64,000 nt of DNA. It comes from an uncultured Muribaculaceae bacterium. Lineage in GTDB: Bacteria > Bacteroidota > Bacteroidia > Bacteroidales > Muribaculaceae. Both the position numbers and the translations under genes were made by a program. Each line of letters begins with the position of its first letter. Position 1 is the first letter of the stretch. Positions 1 to 7,260 of the stretch are shown piece after piece. Where the stretch lies: the NCBI GenBank assembly GCA_910578075.1, contig CAJTPK010000008.1, positions 1 to 64,000 on the forward strand. The letters run 5' to 3'. The notes beneath the pieces are model-generated. The model did no database searches. It was not told where the DNA came from and saw nothing but the letters and a program-made list of their open reading frames with translations.

Positions 1-37
1 TGGCTTCCTTAGCCTTATTCAAGTTCTTGTTTGCCAT
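1..37 (-). CDS. Start of an EcoRI-like adenine DNA methyltransferase (cut by window edge)
   Basis: Only the first 12 codons are present, reading MANKNLNKAKEA on the minus strand from the ATG at 37-35. This opening resembles the N-terminus of the EcoRI-type adenine-N6 methyltransferase family, in which a short basic start is followed by a K-DEFYTQ motif; that motif would lie outside the window. A palindrome overlaps the region just upstream of the start (39-55). The family call rests on very little sequence. It fits the mobile, restriction-toxin flavour of the adjacent 3 kb. Confidence 0.4.
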   Translation of the reverse strand, partial: MANKNLNKAKEA

Positions 38-38
38 T

Positions 39-242
39 ATCTCTAAACAAGAGATTGGGATGCTTTATGGCTTGCTGATAATCATACAGATATGAGTATT
101 GGCTCATGAGATTTGCTCAACAAAGTGACCATAAAGGCTTGATATGTTGTAAAGCATAATAAATTTCGTTAAAGATTTCAGCCCTCATTTCCAGAATTTT
201 TTGTAACTTTGCAATATGAATAAGTATCTCTTGTTTAGAGAT
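39..242. repeat. Pair of 17-bp palindromes in inverted order
   Basis: Positions 39-55 and 226-242 are exact reverse complements of each other over 17 bp. Each copy is itself a palindrome with arms ATCTCT and AGAGAT around a 5-base spacer. The left copy lies immediately upstream of the methyltransferase start; the right copy lies just downstream of a plus-strand promoter-like TAACTTTG (204-211). They could be operators or the ends of a small inverted structure; nothing in the sequence decides which. Confidence 0.6.
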
Positions 243-257
243 TTGGATGGTTGCTAA
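216..257 (+). other. Possible 13-codon reading frame behind a promoter-like element
   Basis: An ATG five bases after TAACTTTG (204-211) opens a 13-codon frame, MNKYLLFRDLDGC, that ends with TAA at 255-257. The right-hand 17-bp palindrome lies inside it. It may be a leader peptide, the decayed start of a lost gene, or chance. The leader would be extremely short for this promoter. I do not claim a function. Confidence 0.2.
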
Positions 258-265
258 ACAAAATA

Positions 266-289
266 GCCTCGATGCCGGAGCACCGAGGC
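266..289 (-). terminator. Hairpin downstream of the recombinase remnant
   Basis: A 10-bp stem with one mismatch (GCCTCGATGC at 266-275, GCACCGAGGC at 280-289) is followed on the minus strand by a T-rich run. It sits just beyond the stop codon of the recombinase remnant and is probably its old terminator. Confidence 0.5.
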
Positions 290-300
290 GTTCTTGTGTT

Positions 301-385
301 TTATAGGGACTTTAGAATGAGGGAATTGGCCTTGTCGACGACGGAGGTATCGAGGAAGGCGAGGTAGATGCGGGTGGTGGTGTAT
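301..385 (-). pseudogene. 3' remnant of a tyrosine recombinase gene
   Basis: On the minus strand this stretch encodes the last residues of a tyrosine recombinase, including RIYLAFLDTSVVDKANS and a TAA stop at 303-301. It matches the 3' end of the intact recombinase at 1128-2360: 312-382 aligns with 1139-1209 with only a few substitutions. Nothing upstream of about 385 continues the gene; the sequence switches to the zeta-toxin remnant. The catalytic tyrosine codon is retained but the rest of the enzyme is gone, so this is a relic of a second, related integrase. Confidence 0.8.
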
Positions 386-408
386 GAAACGGAATCTAAG
401 CTAAAATA

Positions 409-728
409 TCATAGTTTCGGGATAATGTTTTCAGTCCATTGGGGCACTGAATCAACATACATCTTACCCAATTGTCCGTCACGTAGTCGGAACAATGGCA
501 AAGCCTTTTCATCCTCACGTGAATTATCATACACATATAAACGATCGACTTCTTGCGCTATTTCAGCACAATTAGCAATCGACTTTATGTAACGCGAAAT
601 AATTTTTGGAATTGGCACATCATGCCCACCTTTCATAACACGTCTTGCTATACGTGAAGCGTAGTCTTACCTGACCCGTTCGGTCCGGCAATTACAATTA
701 GCAATGGAGCGTGTCCTTCTTTTCTCAT
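409..728 (-). pseudogene. Zeta-toxin family kinase gene with internal deletion and frameshift
   Basis: The ATG at 728 starts a frame reading a perfect Walker A motif, LLIVIAGPNGSGKTT, typical of zeta toxins (P-loop kinases that phosphorylate UDP-GlcNAc and block wall synthesis). The frame then hits a stop within a few codons. In another frame the sequence resumes with SRIARRVMKGGHDVP, the family motif normally found roughly 100 residues after the P-loop, and runs to a stop at 409. The middle of the kinase, where catalytic residues would lie, is missing, so the toxin should be inactive. The start overlaps the stop of the upstream small gene by four bases (ATGA). Family assignment is confident from both motifs. 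Confidence 0.8.
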
Positions 729-925
729 GACGTTTTGGATTGATTTATAACACGAGCTTTTGCTGCTTCGCTTGCACGCCGAAGTTCCTCAAAAAATTTA
801 ACGTCGGACTCTCTATTTGTTTCACGCACTTTCTCCGCCGCATTTTCCATTAGCTGTCCAAGTTGTTCATCGCTCGGTTCATGCCGAGCGTCAAAACGAT
901 ATGAATTAAATTCTGCTTGTGTCAT
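725..925 (-). CDS. Small protein upstream of zeta toxin, putative antitoxin
   Basis: This 66-residue acidic, helix-rich protein starts MTQAEFNSYRFDARHEP and is followed, with a four-base ATGA overlap, by the zeta-toxin remnant. Small genes translationally coupled to zeta toxins usually encode the antitoxin, so that role is inferred from position, size and coupling rather than from recognised homology. It appears intact although the toxin is broken, as expected if the toxin was lost first or if the antitoxin still guards against other copies. There is no signal peptide or membrane segment. Confidence 0.6.
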   Translation of the reverse strand: MTQAEFNSYRFDARHEPSDEQLGQLMENAAEKVRETNRESDVKFFEELRRASEAAKARVINQSKTS

Positions 926-1028
926 AACTTATAAATTACGTGATCATCAGAACGAGATGCTTCCAATTGCAACAACTTTATATGTCTTACTTCCTTTGCG
1001 GGGAGGCCACATTATATTACAATATATG

Positions 1029-1036
1029 CAAAGTTA
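1029..1036 (-). promoter_or_regulatory. Bacteroidetes-type -7 element for the antitoxin-toxin pair
   Basis: The minus strand reads TAACTTTG, matching the TAnnTTTG -7 consensus, about 100 bases upstream of the antitoxin start. No clear -33 TTTG is seen at the right spacing, so the site is tentative. Confidence 0.4.
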
Positions 1037-1087
1037 ACATTTTTTTCTTAGACAATGTCTATGACGTTAAGAAATTATCCATTCAAT

Positions 1088-1116
1088 ACAAAATGCTCCA
1101 TAATGGAGCATTTTGT
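1088..1116. terminator. Strong 13-bp hairpin after the recombinase gene
   Basis: A perfect 13-bp stem (1088-1100 with 1104-1116) with a 3-base loop lies 12 bases beyond the recombinase stop codon. Runs of A and T at the stem base could make it work in both directions. Confidence 0.7.
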
Positions 1117-1127
1117 ATGTAGAGATT

Positions 1128-2360
1128 TCAGAGGCTTTTTAGGATGAGGGAGTTGGCTTTGTCGACGACGGAGGTGTCGAGGGAGGCGAGGTAGATGCGG
1201 GTGGTGGTTTCGCTGTCGTGGCCCATGCCTTCGCTGATGACGCTGATCGGGATGCCTTTCGATTTGGCGGCGCTCGCCCAGCTGTGGCGGGCAACATACA
1301 TCGTAAGGGGAACTTTTATACCTATTAATCTGCCTATCGTCTTTAAACTGTGATTTATGTTATAACCTACATTATGATAGGCGCTCCGCTCGTTCACACC
1401 CCGATGCCGGATGATAGGTAGCAGATAGTCTGACGAATTCTCGGGATACTTGTCAAGTATGCGCTGCATCTCTTTTGTCCATTCGATTGTTAGCATCTGC
1501 CCGGTTTTGCGTCGACGATAGAATATATAGCCGTTAGATAGATCAGATTTCCGCAGATATGCCATGTCTACAAAGCTCATTCCTCTGAGCATGAAACTAA
1601 TCATAAACATATCGCGCGCATAGTCGAGCGCCGGCAGATCTGCGAGATTCAAGGCGTTCAGTTTACTGACAATCCGTATCGGCAAGGCTCGCTTCACAGT
1701 TTTGTCAACTCCGGTATAAACCCTACGGAATGGATAGCGGTTCTCTATGATATCGTCATCTACCGCACGGTTGTATACCGCCCGGAGTATCCGGTTGTAA
1801 AAGGATATTGTATTGGGCACTATTCCACGACTTTGATGCCACGCTTCATACGCTTCTATAATATCAGAATTGATACGGTCGAGCATTATGTCTTCATAAC
1901 TCATATTTCCAACTTTCGAGGCATGGCTCGCTAAAAAACTCTTGAAACTGCTGAGTGCCGCTGCATACGTTTCTGATGTTCTTATTTTACCTTTTTGCTT
2001 TAGCTTGCCTATAATATCCTTCATGAAATTAAACAAGGAATATTCATTGGCATACCTGTTGAATTCGTCAATCACATCATCCACAGTATAAGTAAATCCT
2101 TTGTCATCAAGTTTCCTTATAATCCTTGTGAATCGCTCAAGATCCAGACGGATATGGTCACGTATAGAGAGCATATGTGTTTTCCTTTCATCATTTTTTG
2201 AAATAATTACCTTTAATCGCTTTTCATCCCACTCAGATTCCAGGATTCGGTAATCCGTGATAAGATGTCTCGACTTTCTGTCATGGTTGATCTGATAGTA
2301 AATTGTGCCTTCATGAGCATCATCTGTTAGAGGTCGGTACTTTACTTTTATAGTTGCCAT
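1128..2360 (-). CDS. Tyrosine recombinase / phage-type integrase
   Basis: The 410-residue protein has the usual Bacteroidetes integrase layout: an N-terminal arm-binding region (about 1-90), a SAM-like core-binding domain (about 105-205) and a C-terminal catalytic domain. Visible active-site residues are R259 in FMLRGMSFVDM, R358 and H359 in YVARHSW, H381 in GMGHDS and the nucleophile Y390 in TTRIYLA. The first histidine of the HxxR box is Y355, a substitution I believe is common in this family. It catalyses site-specific strand exchange for an integrative element or an invertible region. No conjugation or phage genes surround it, so it is probably left over from a decayed element. The length is normal and the frame intact. 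A relic of a sister gene lies at 301-385. Confidence 0.93.
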   Translation of the reverse strand: MATIKVKYRPLTDDAHEGTIYYQINHDRKSRHLITDYRILESEWDEKRLKVIISKNDERKTHMLSIRDHIRLDLERFTRIIRKLDDKGFTYTVDDVIDEFNRYANEYSLFNFMKDIIGKLKQKGKIRTSETYAAALSSFKSFLASHASKVGNMSYEDIMLDRINSDIIEAYEAWHQSRGIVPNTISFYNRILRAVYNRAVDDDIIENRYPFRRVYTGVDKTVKRALPIRIVSKLNALNLADLPALDYARDMFMISFMLRGMSFVDMAYLRKSDLSNGYIFYRRRKTGQMLTIEWTKEMQRILDKYPENSSDYLLPIIRHRGVNERSAYHNVGYNINHSLKTIGRLIGIKVPLTMYVARHSWASAAKSKGIPISVISEGMGHDSETTTRIYLASLDTSVVDKANSLILKSL

Positions 2361-2382
2361 ATGTTAAAATTTTAATTATTGG

Positions 2383-2666
2383 TGTCCGGTAAAAATTTTA
2401 ATCACGCAGAGGCGCAGAGACGCAAAGTATTTATGCCTGTCAATCCGACGCGGAGGTCGTTACCACTCCTGCAGAGACACAGAATCCGACGATCCGGCTC
2501 CGCGCCTTTGCACAAATCGCCACGCGATTCTCCGTGATCTTTTTCACCGAACTTGCCAGCTACAGCCTTTGCGGCCTTGCCTCTGCATGATATTTTACGA
2601 TCATATAATGGGCTTGTCAATACCTAAATTCCCATATTTATGATGGTTTTGCATATTTACCTGACA
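2383..2666. repeat. Foldback element A, TGTCCGGTAAA inverted ends
   Basis: The 284-bp non-coding stretch begins TGTCCGGTAAA (2383-2393) and ends TTTACCTGACA (2656-2666), an inverted pair with one mismatch. It contains a CACGCAGAGGCGCAGAG-type repeat just inside the left end and the hairpin-forming GGAGGTCGTTACCACTCC. Both ends and these inner motifs recur in element C at 49075-49530. Together with element B it fills the gap between the integrase and purT. Confidence 0.65.
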
Positions 2667-2684
2667 ACAATAAATTTTTATTAC

Positions 2685-3160
2685 TGTCCGGTAAACGAAT
2701 TTAATCGATTGTGCAGAACTGTTTTATTTCCACACAAGTCTCTGTCGCGAGAAACTGATCTATTTCCAGCCGTAGCGAATGCGGTTTTAGACTCAGAACT
2801 TAAATTATTCAGAACGCTGAACTCCGTTTCACTTGATGAACGCTGAACTCACGCGGAACCCTACTGTCAAAACTTAGGCATATGAACCTTGCGGGTAAGA
2901 ATGCCTCCGGCTTTCTTAACGGCGCGGAACGCAGGCGGAACGAGCCGGCATCTTGCAGTCAATTGAAAGCAGGAATAAACTCATAAGCCTGTCGTTCCGC
3001 CTGCGTTCAGCGCCACAAATCAGGACTTCTGTTCTGATTTGTCCGCCCTGTTTCTTCCGGACACTTTGCCTGAATATCATAGTTCCGCGTGAGTTCCGCG
3101 TTTATAAAGTGAAACGTAGTTCAGCGTTCTAATTATTAAGGTTTCAAAATTTACCGGACA
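2685..3160. repeat. Foldback element B with nested inverted repeats
   Basis: The 476-bp unit runs from TGTCCGGTAAA (2685-2695) to a perfect inverted TTTACCGGACA (3150-3160). Inside it, 2811-2859 and 3082-3130 form a 49-bp inverted repeat of roughly 85-90% identity. Further in, 2921-2943 and 2992-3014 pair over 23 bp with one mismatch, and 3015-3042 is a 9-bp stem hairpin. No coding region is convincing. The transcript or single strand could fold into a long cruciform. It is probably a MITE-like or foldback element. Confidence 0.65.
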
Positions 3161-3233
3161 ACCATAAATTTTAATGATTTCAAACTATGAAACAATGGCA
3201 CTTTGATGAAGAAATAATCCTGGAATAAAAAAA

Positions 3234-3259
3234 GGGTCGTATCAAAATTGACACGACCC
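3234..3259 (-). terminator. Terminator of the prs-purT transcript
   Basis: Stem GGGTCGT (3234-3240) with ACGACCC (3253-3259), extended by TCA/TGA pairs, is followed on the minus strand by a run of seven T. It lies 26 bases beyond the purT stop, a classic intrinsic terminator. Confidence 0.85.
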
Positions 3260-3284
3260 CTGCTATTTAGGTTGATATATGATT

Positions 3285-4469
3285 TTAATATGTCTTGATG
3301 CCGAGCTTTGCGTATGCTCTGTCAGCCTTCGCTCTTGCTTCCTCAACGGAATCTGCTGTGGCAAGAATCACAGCCATGCGGCGATGACCTTTGACTTCCG
3401 GTTTGCCGAATATTCTCATATCCGTTCCGGGTTCTGACAAAACTTCCTCAAGATTTTCAAATTCCACAGTATCAGTATCCCCTTCCACTACAACCGCACG
3501 CGAAGCTGATGGTCCGAAGAAACGGATTTCCGAAACAGGAAGTCCGAGAAGCGCACGCGCATGGAGTCCAAACTCGCTGAAGTTCTGTGAAATCATGGTG
3601 ACCATACCGGTATCGTGCGGTCTTGGTGAAACCTCGCTGAATATCACTTCATCACCCTTGATGAAAAGCTCTACACCGAAGATTCCATAACCACCGAGGG
3701 CATCTGTTATCTTACGCGCCATCTCGCGGGCACCCTGCAATGCCTTTTCCGACATCGGCTGAGGCTGCCATGAGTAGCGGTAGTCGCCATTCTCCTGAAT
3801 ATGACCTACAGGTTCGCAGAATGTGGTTCCGGCGCAACTTCTAACCGTAAGCAATGTGATCTCGTAATCAAAATCTACAAAGCCTTCCACTATCACTCTG
3901 CCGGCACCTGCCCGTCCGCCTTCCTGAGCCTCTTTCCAGGATGTCAGTATGTCCTCCTCTTTACGGATGACACTCTGACCATGACCAGAACTACTCATAA
4001 CAGGTTTAACCACACACGGTATGCCAATTTCGCGGACAGCCGCCTCAAACTCATCAAATGTGGATGCAAAGCGGTAAGGAGACGTGGTCAATCCAAGCTC
4101 TTCAGCGGCAAGACGACGTATTCCCTCGCGGTTCATTGTAAGCCAGGCTGCCTTTGCTGTCGGGGTTACGTGGTAACCCTCTTTCTCCAGTTTCAAAAGT
4201 TCCGGAGTGGCGATAGCCTCTATCTCAGGGATGATATGATCCGGTTTCTCAAGGTCGATAACCTTGCGGAGTTCATCGGCATCAAGCATATTGAGCACAT
4301 GCGAACGATGAGCTACCTGCATTGCAGGAGCATTCGCATATCTGTCGCACGCAATAACCTCAACGCCAAGACGCATCAACTCGAGGGCAACCTCTTTGCC
4401 AAGTTCTCCGCTGCCAAGCAGCAACGCTTTCTTCGCTTTCGGGGTAAATACAGATCCTATCTTGGTCAT
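3285..4469 (-). CDS. purT: Formate-dependent phosphoribosylglycinamide formyltransferase
   Basis: The 394-residue ATP-grasp enzyme converts GAR, formate and ATP to formyl-GAR in purine synthesis, avoiding folate. The N-terminus has the GSGELGKEV nucleotide-fold loop and EIEAIAT. The ATP-grasp core carries VVKPVMSSSGHGQS, EGFVDFDYEIT, GHIQENGDYRYSWQPQ and FSEVSPRPHDTGMVT, all PurT hallmarks. The length is that of the family. Its ATG overlaps the prs stop by four bases (ATGA), so translation is coupled to the enzyme that supplies PRPP for the same pathway. A strong terminator follows. Confidence 0.96.
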   Translation of the reverse strand: MTKIGSVFTPKAKKALLLGSGELGKEVALELMRLGVEVIACDRYANAPAMQVAHRSHVLNMLDADELRKVIDLEKPDHIIPEIEAIATPELLKLEKEGYHVTPTAKAAWLTMNREGIRRLAAEELGLTTSPYRFASTFDEFEAAVREIGIPCVVKPVMSSSGHGQSVIRKEEDILTSWKEAQEGGRAGAGRVIVEGFVDFDYEITLLTVRSCAGTTFCEPVGHIQENGDYRYSWQPQPMSEKALQGAREMARKITDALGGYGIFGVELFIKGDEVIFSEVSPRPHDTGMVTMISQNFSEFGLHARALLGLPVSEIRFFGPSASRAVVVEGDTDTVEFENLEEVLSEPGTDMRIFGKPEVKGHRRMAVILATADSVEEARAKADRAYAKLGIKTY

Positions 4470-5410
4470 TTGAAAAGATATTGAGAAGATATCGACTGGT
4501 TGTTATGAATGCGACGGATTGTGTCGGCGAAAAGTTTGGCTACAGGAAGAACGGTAGCTTTCTTGTTCTCCTTCACATACGGAATGGAATCTGTGAATAT
4601 GATTTCCGTCAGACCGCAATTCTTGACATTCTCTGTAGCCGGATCGCTCATTACCGGATGACTGCAAAGCGCACGTACTGATTTGGCGCCATATGAAAGA
4701 AGCAGGTCACTTGCTTTGGTGATTGTGCCGGCTGTATCAACGATATCGTCGATAAGCACAACATTCTTGCCCTCCACATCACCGATCACGGTCATCGATG
4801 CAACCACATTGGCTTTAGCACGCTGCTTATGGCAAAGAACCAAGGGAACATCAAAATATTTTGCATATGAATTGGCTCTCTTCGCACCGCCTACATCCGG
4901 GGAAGCAATAACCATCTCCTCAAGGTGGAGACTCTCGATGTAAGGAATGAAAATTGACGATGCGTAGAGGTGATCGACCGGAACATTGAAGAATCCCTGG
5001 ATCTGATCAGCGTGAAGATCCATTGTTATCAACCTGTCGATTCCTGCCACGCTCAGAAGATCTGCCACAAGCTTGGCGGCTATCGACACACGCGGCTTGT
5101 CCTTGCGGTCCTGACGCGCCCAGCCGAAATATGGCACCACTGCCACTATCTGTGCTGCCGATGCCCTCTTGGCGGCGTCTATCATGAGCAGAAGCTCCAT
5201 AAGATTGTCACTCGTGGGGAATGTGGACTGCACAAGATAAACCTGGCTGCCGCGGATCGATTCCTCAAAACCTACTTCAAATTCTCCATCGGCAAAACGC
5301 TCTTTATTCATCTTGCCCAATTCGATGCCCAGCTCCTTGCAGATGGATTCTCCGAGATATCTTGAAGATTCACCTGCAAAAACCTTGATTGGCGGAAGGT
5401 TATTATTCAT
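4466..5410 (-). CDS. prs: Ribose-phosphate pyrophosphokinase (PRPP synthetase)
   Basis: The enzyme transfers pyrophosphate from ATP to ribose 5-phosphate, making PRPP for nucleotide, His, Trp and NAD synthesis. Motifs include the ATP-loop region FADGEFEV, the flexible loop YFGWARQDRKDKPRVSI, DLHADQIQGFF, and the PRPP-binding VLIDDIVDTAGTI. I place the start at ATG 5410 (MNNNLPPIKVFAGE, 314 residues). A longer frame from TTG at 5440 is possible on paper but begins inside the -7 promoter element. The gene is transcribed with purT, which it overlaps by four bases. Confidence 0.95.
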   Translation of the reverse strand: MNNNLPPIKVFAGESSRYLGESICKELGIELGKMNKERFADGEFEVGFEESIRGSQVYLVQSTFPTSDNLMELLLMIDAAKRASAAQIVAVVPYFGWARQDRKDKPRVSIAAKLVADLLSVAGIDRLITMDLHADQIQGFFNVPVDHLYASSIFIPYIESLHLEEMVIASPDVGGAKRANSYAKYFDVPLVLCHKQRAKANVVASMTVIGDVEGKNVVLIDDIVDTAGTITKASDLLLSYGAKSVRALCSHPVMSDPATENVKNCGLTEIIFTDSIPYVKENKKATVLPVAKLFADTIRRIHNNQSISSQYLFK

Positions 5411-5437
5411 TATAGGAACAGTTGTTATTTGGTTTGG

Positions 5438-5470
5438 CAAAATTATAACTATTTTCCCAAATATTTCAAA
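5438..5470 (-). promoter_or_regulatory. Promoter of prs-purT
   Basis: On the minus strand TTTG (5470-5467), a 21-base spacer and TAATTTTG (5445-5438) match the Bacteroidetes -33/-7 consensus. The expected start of transcription is near 5433, which fixes the prs start at 5410 rather than upstream. Confidence 0.7.
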
Positions 5471-5488
5471 TTATTCTCATAAAATTAT

Positions 5489-7183
5489 CTACAATTTCAC
5501 TCCATTCTTCTTCAGCGGGATGATTACGGCATCATGAGCGCCTACATGAAGTTTGGTCTGAACATCTCTGCCTACCTCAAAGCTATGCGTCTTTCCCCAT
5601 AAAAGGTCAGCCGAGGTCTGCTCTCCGCAGTATAATCCTGCCATGTCAATGGCAAGCTCCGGTATGTTGAGTGACACCACCGCCTCCTTATCGTCAAAAT
5701 TCGCAATAATCAGCAAAGCCTCCGCATCCGTATATCTCAGGAAAGCATACTGACGATGTGGATTGAAGCACGGATTACGCAGATTGACATACATCAGGTC
5801 GAAGAAATCCCCTTCACGTATAGCCCGCTGCGAATTACACATCGTCAGTACATTCTTATAGAGATTTCTCAACCACCTCTCATGCTTGGTCAGTTTAAGC
5901 ATCGAGCATTTCCCCGAATCATACCATCTGCGCAAAGTGGAATAGCTCCAGTAATCAAAAATGGTAGAGCGGTTGTTATCTCCCGCGAATCCCTCGTTAT
6001 CATGAGCCATTTCCCCAAGTTCCTGCCCATAATATATCATGAAAGGACCTTTAGACATCATCGCGCTGACAACAAGCGAGGGAACCACCTTTGCAGGATC
6101 ATCCGCATATTCCCTTGATGCGAACCTCACTTCATCGTGATTCTCAAGGAAATTAAGCATACTCTCCCCTATTCCATCCACAGTCTGCCAGCATCCTGTA
6201 AGCTGTGCCGCAGAGACGTTATGTTTCTCTATGCCGACAAGTGTGTCGTAAAGATTTACCTTATCATACAGATAATCGAAATGGCAATAATCAATGAAAG
6301 TCCGGTAAAGATTGACATCATAAATCTCTCCTATAAATATGACATCCTTATAATCTTTCTTCACCTGCGGTATTGCCCAATGCCAGAATTCCTGCGGAAC
6401 CATGAACACCATATCACATCTGAATCCGTCTACACCTTTGGATGCCCAGAAACGGAGTATGTGCAGCATCTTAAGCCATGTGTCAGGCGCCGGATCAAAA
6501 TGTCTTGATCTGTCTCCAGGATCATACCCGTAATTCAGTTTAACCGTCTCATACCAGTCATTCCTATGGCAGAAAGCTGTGAAACAGTCATTGCCCGTAG
6601 CTTTTGCAGGAAACTCCACATACGGTTTATCTCCTTCAGCCGAAAGGCTGAAATCGGGAGAGAACTGCTGATTCACTATATAGAAATAGTTGTTGTCGCG
6701 GGAAAAGAACTTGCTGTAGTCATCATTCTCGCCAAAATCCTTGACTCCGGCTGGGGCTACATCCGAATGATATACGCGGGCGGTATGATTCGGGACAAAA
6801 TCGATGATAACTTTCATTCCCTGCTTGTGGATACGGTCTACAAGCGACTCAAACTCCGCCATCCTGTTATCGATATCCTCGGCAAGACATGGAGCCACAT
6901 CGTAATAATCCTTGATGGCATACGGAGAACCCGCCTCGCCTTTCACCACATTGGGATTATCTCCCGGGATGCCCGGATATGATGTCTTGGTCGCCATCTC
7001 TATTATTCCGGTCAACCAGATGGTATTGACACCCAATTCCGACAACGATTTCAAAACCTTTGGGGTAATATCGTTTAACTTTCCCGAGCCATTCTGCTCA
7101 AGTGTGCCCCCAGGGACACACGATGGGTTCATGTTTGTAAAAATTCTCGGAAAAGTCTGATATATCACTAATTTCTCTTTCAT
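5489..7183 (-). CDS. GH13 alpha-amylase family glycoside hydrolase
   Basis: The 564-residue TIM-barrel enzyme acts on alpha-glucan or malto-oligosaccharides. The conserved GH13 regions are visible in order: DFVPNHT (region I), GFRCDMVF with the nucleophile Asp (II), FIGEIYD with the acid/base Glu (III) and FLENHDEVR with the transition-state Asp (IV). A C-terminal beta-sandwich region follows from about residue 460. There is no signal peptide, so it is probably cytoplasmic and serves glycogen or maltodextrin turnover. It lies upstream of prs on the same strand but prs has its own promoter. Substrate specificity cannot be read from the sequence. Confidence 0.9.
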   Translation of the reverse strand: MKEKLVIYQTFPRIFTNMNPSCVPGGTLEQNGSGKLNDITPKVLKSLSELGVNTIWLTGIIEMATKTSYPGIPGDNPNVVKGEAGSPYAIKDYYDVAPCLAEDIDNRMAEFESLVDRIHKQGMKVIIDFVPNHTARVYHSDVAPAGVKDFGENDDYSKFFSRDNNYFYIVNQQFSPDFSLSAEGDKPYVEFPAKATGNDCFTAFCHRNDWYETVKLNYGYDPGDRSRHFDPAPDTWLKMLHILRFWASKGVDGFRCDMVFMVPQEFWHWAIPQVKKDYKDVIFIGEIYDVNLYRTFIDYCHFDYLYDKVNLYDTLVGIEKHNVSAAQLTGCWQTVDGIGESMLNFLENHDEVRFASREYADDPAKVVPSLVVSAMMSKGPFMIYYGQELGEMAHDNEGFAGDNNRSTIFDYWSYSTLRRWYDSGKCSMLKLTKHERWLRNLYKNVLTMCNSQRAIREGDFFDLMYVNLRNPCFNPHRQYAFLRYTDAEALLIIANFDDKEAVVSLNIPELAIDMAGLYCGEQTSADLLWGKTHSFEVGRDVQTKLHVGAHDAVIIPLKKNGVKL

Positions 7184-7210
7184 AGGGAAACGATTCTATT
7201 TGTATTTGCT

Positions 7211-7253
7211 AGAGTCCGTCTCATAAAAAATTTAACTTTAGGGGACGGACTCT
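7211..7253 (-). repeat. Post-stop palindrome, copy 1 (terminator-like)
   Basis: This is a palindrome of about 40 bp with arms AGAGTCCGTC and GACGGACTCT and an AT-rich centre. It begins eight bases beyond the patatin stop codon. Read on the patatin strand it matches the copies at 36227-36268, 50754-50793 and 55610-55648 in the same orientation. It probably terminates the tamB-patatin transcript. Confidence 0.75.
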
Positions 7254-7260
7254 AAGTTTA

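Noticed and set aside
2402..2620. 72-codon minus-strand frame and similar frames within the foldback elements
   Set aside because: They lie wholly inside repeat sequence, lack promoter or family similarity and are not kept between elements A and C.
2383..3160. CRISPR array
   Set aside because: Repeats are inverted and unevenly spaced; no set of equal direct repeats with spacers, and no cas genes.
3801..4484. 227-codon plus-strand open frame across purT and the prs junction
   Set aside because: It is antisense to the strongly conserved PurT; the reading is an effect of codon bias on the other strand and shows no family features.
5411..5440. Upstream TTG start for prs
   Set aside because: The codon lies inside the -7 promoter element TAATTTTG and would precede transcription start.
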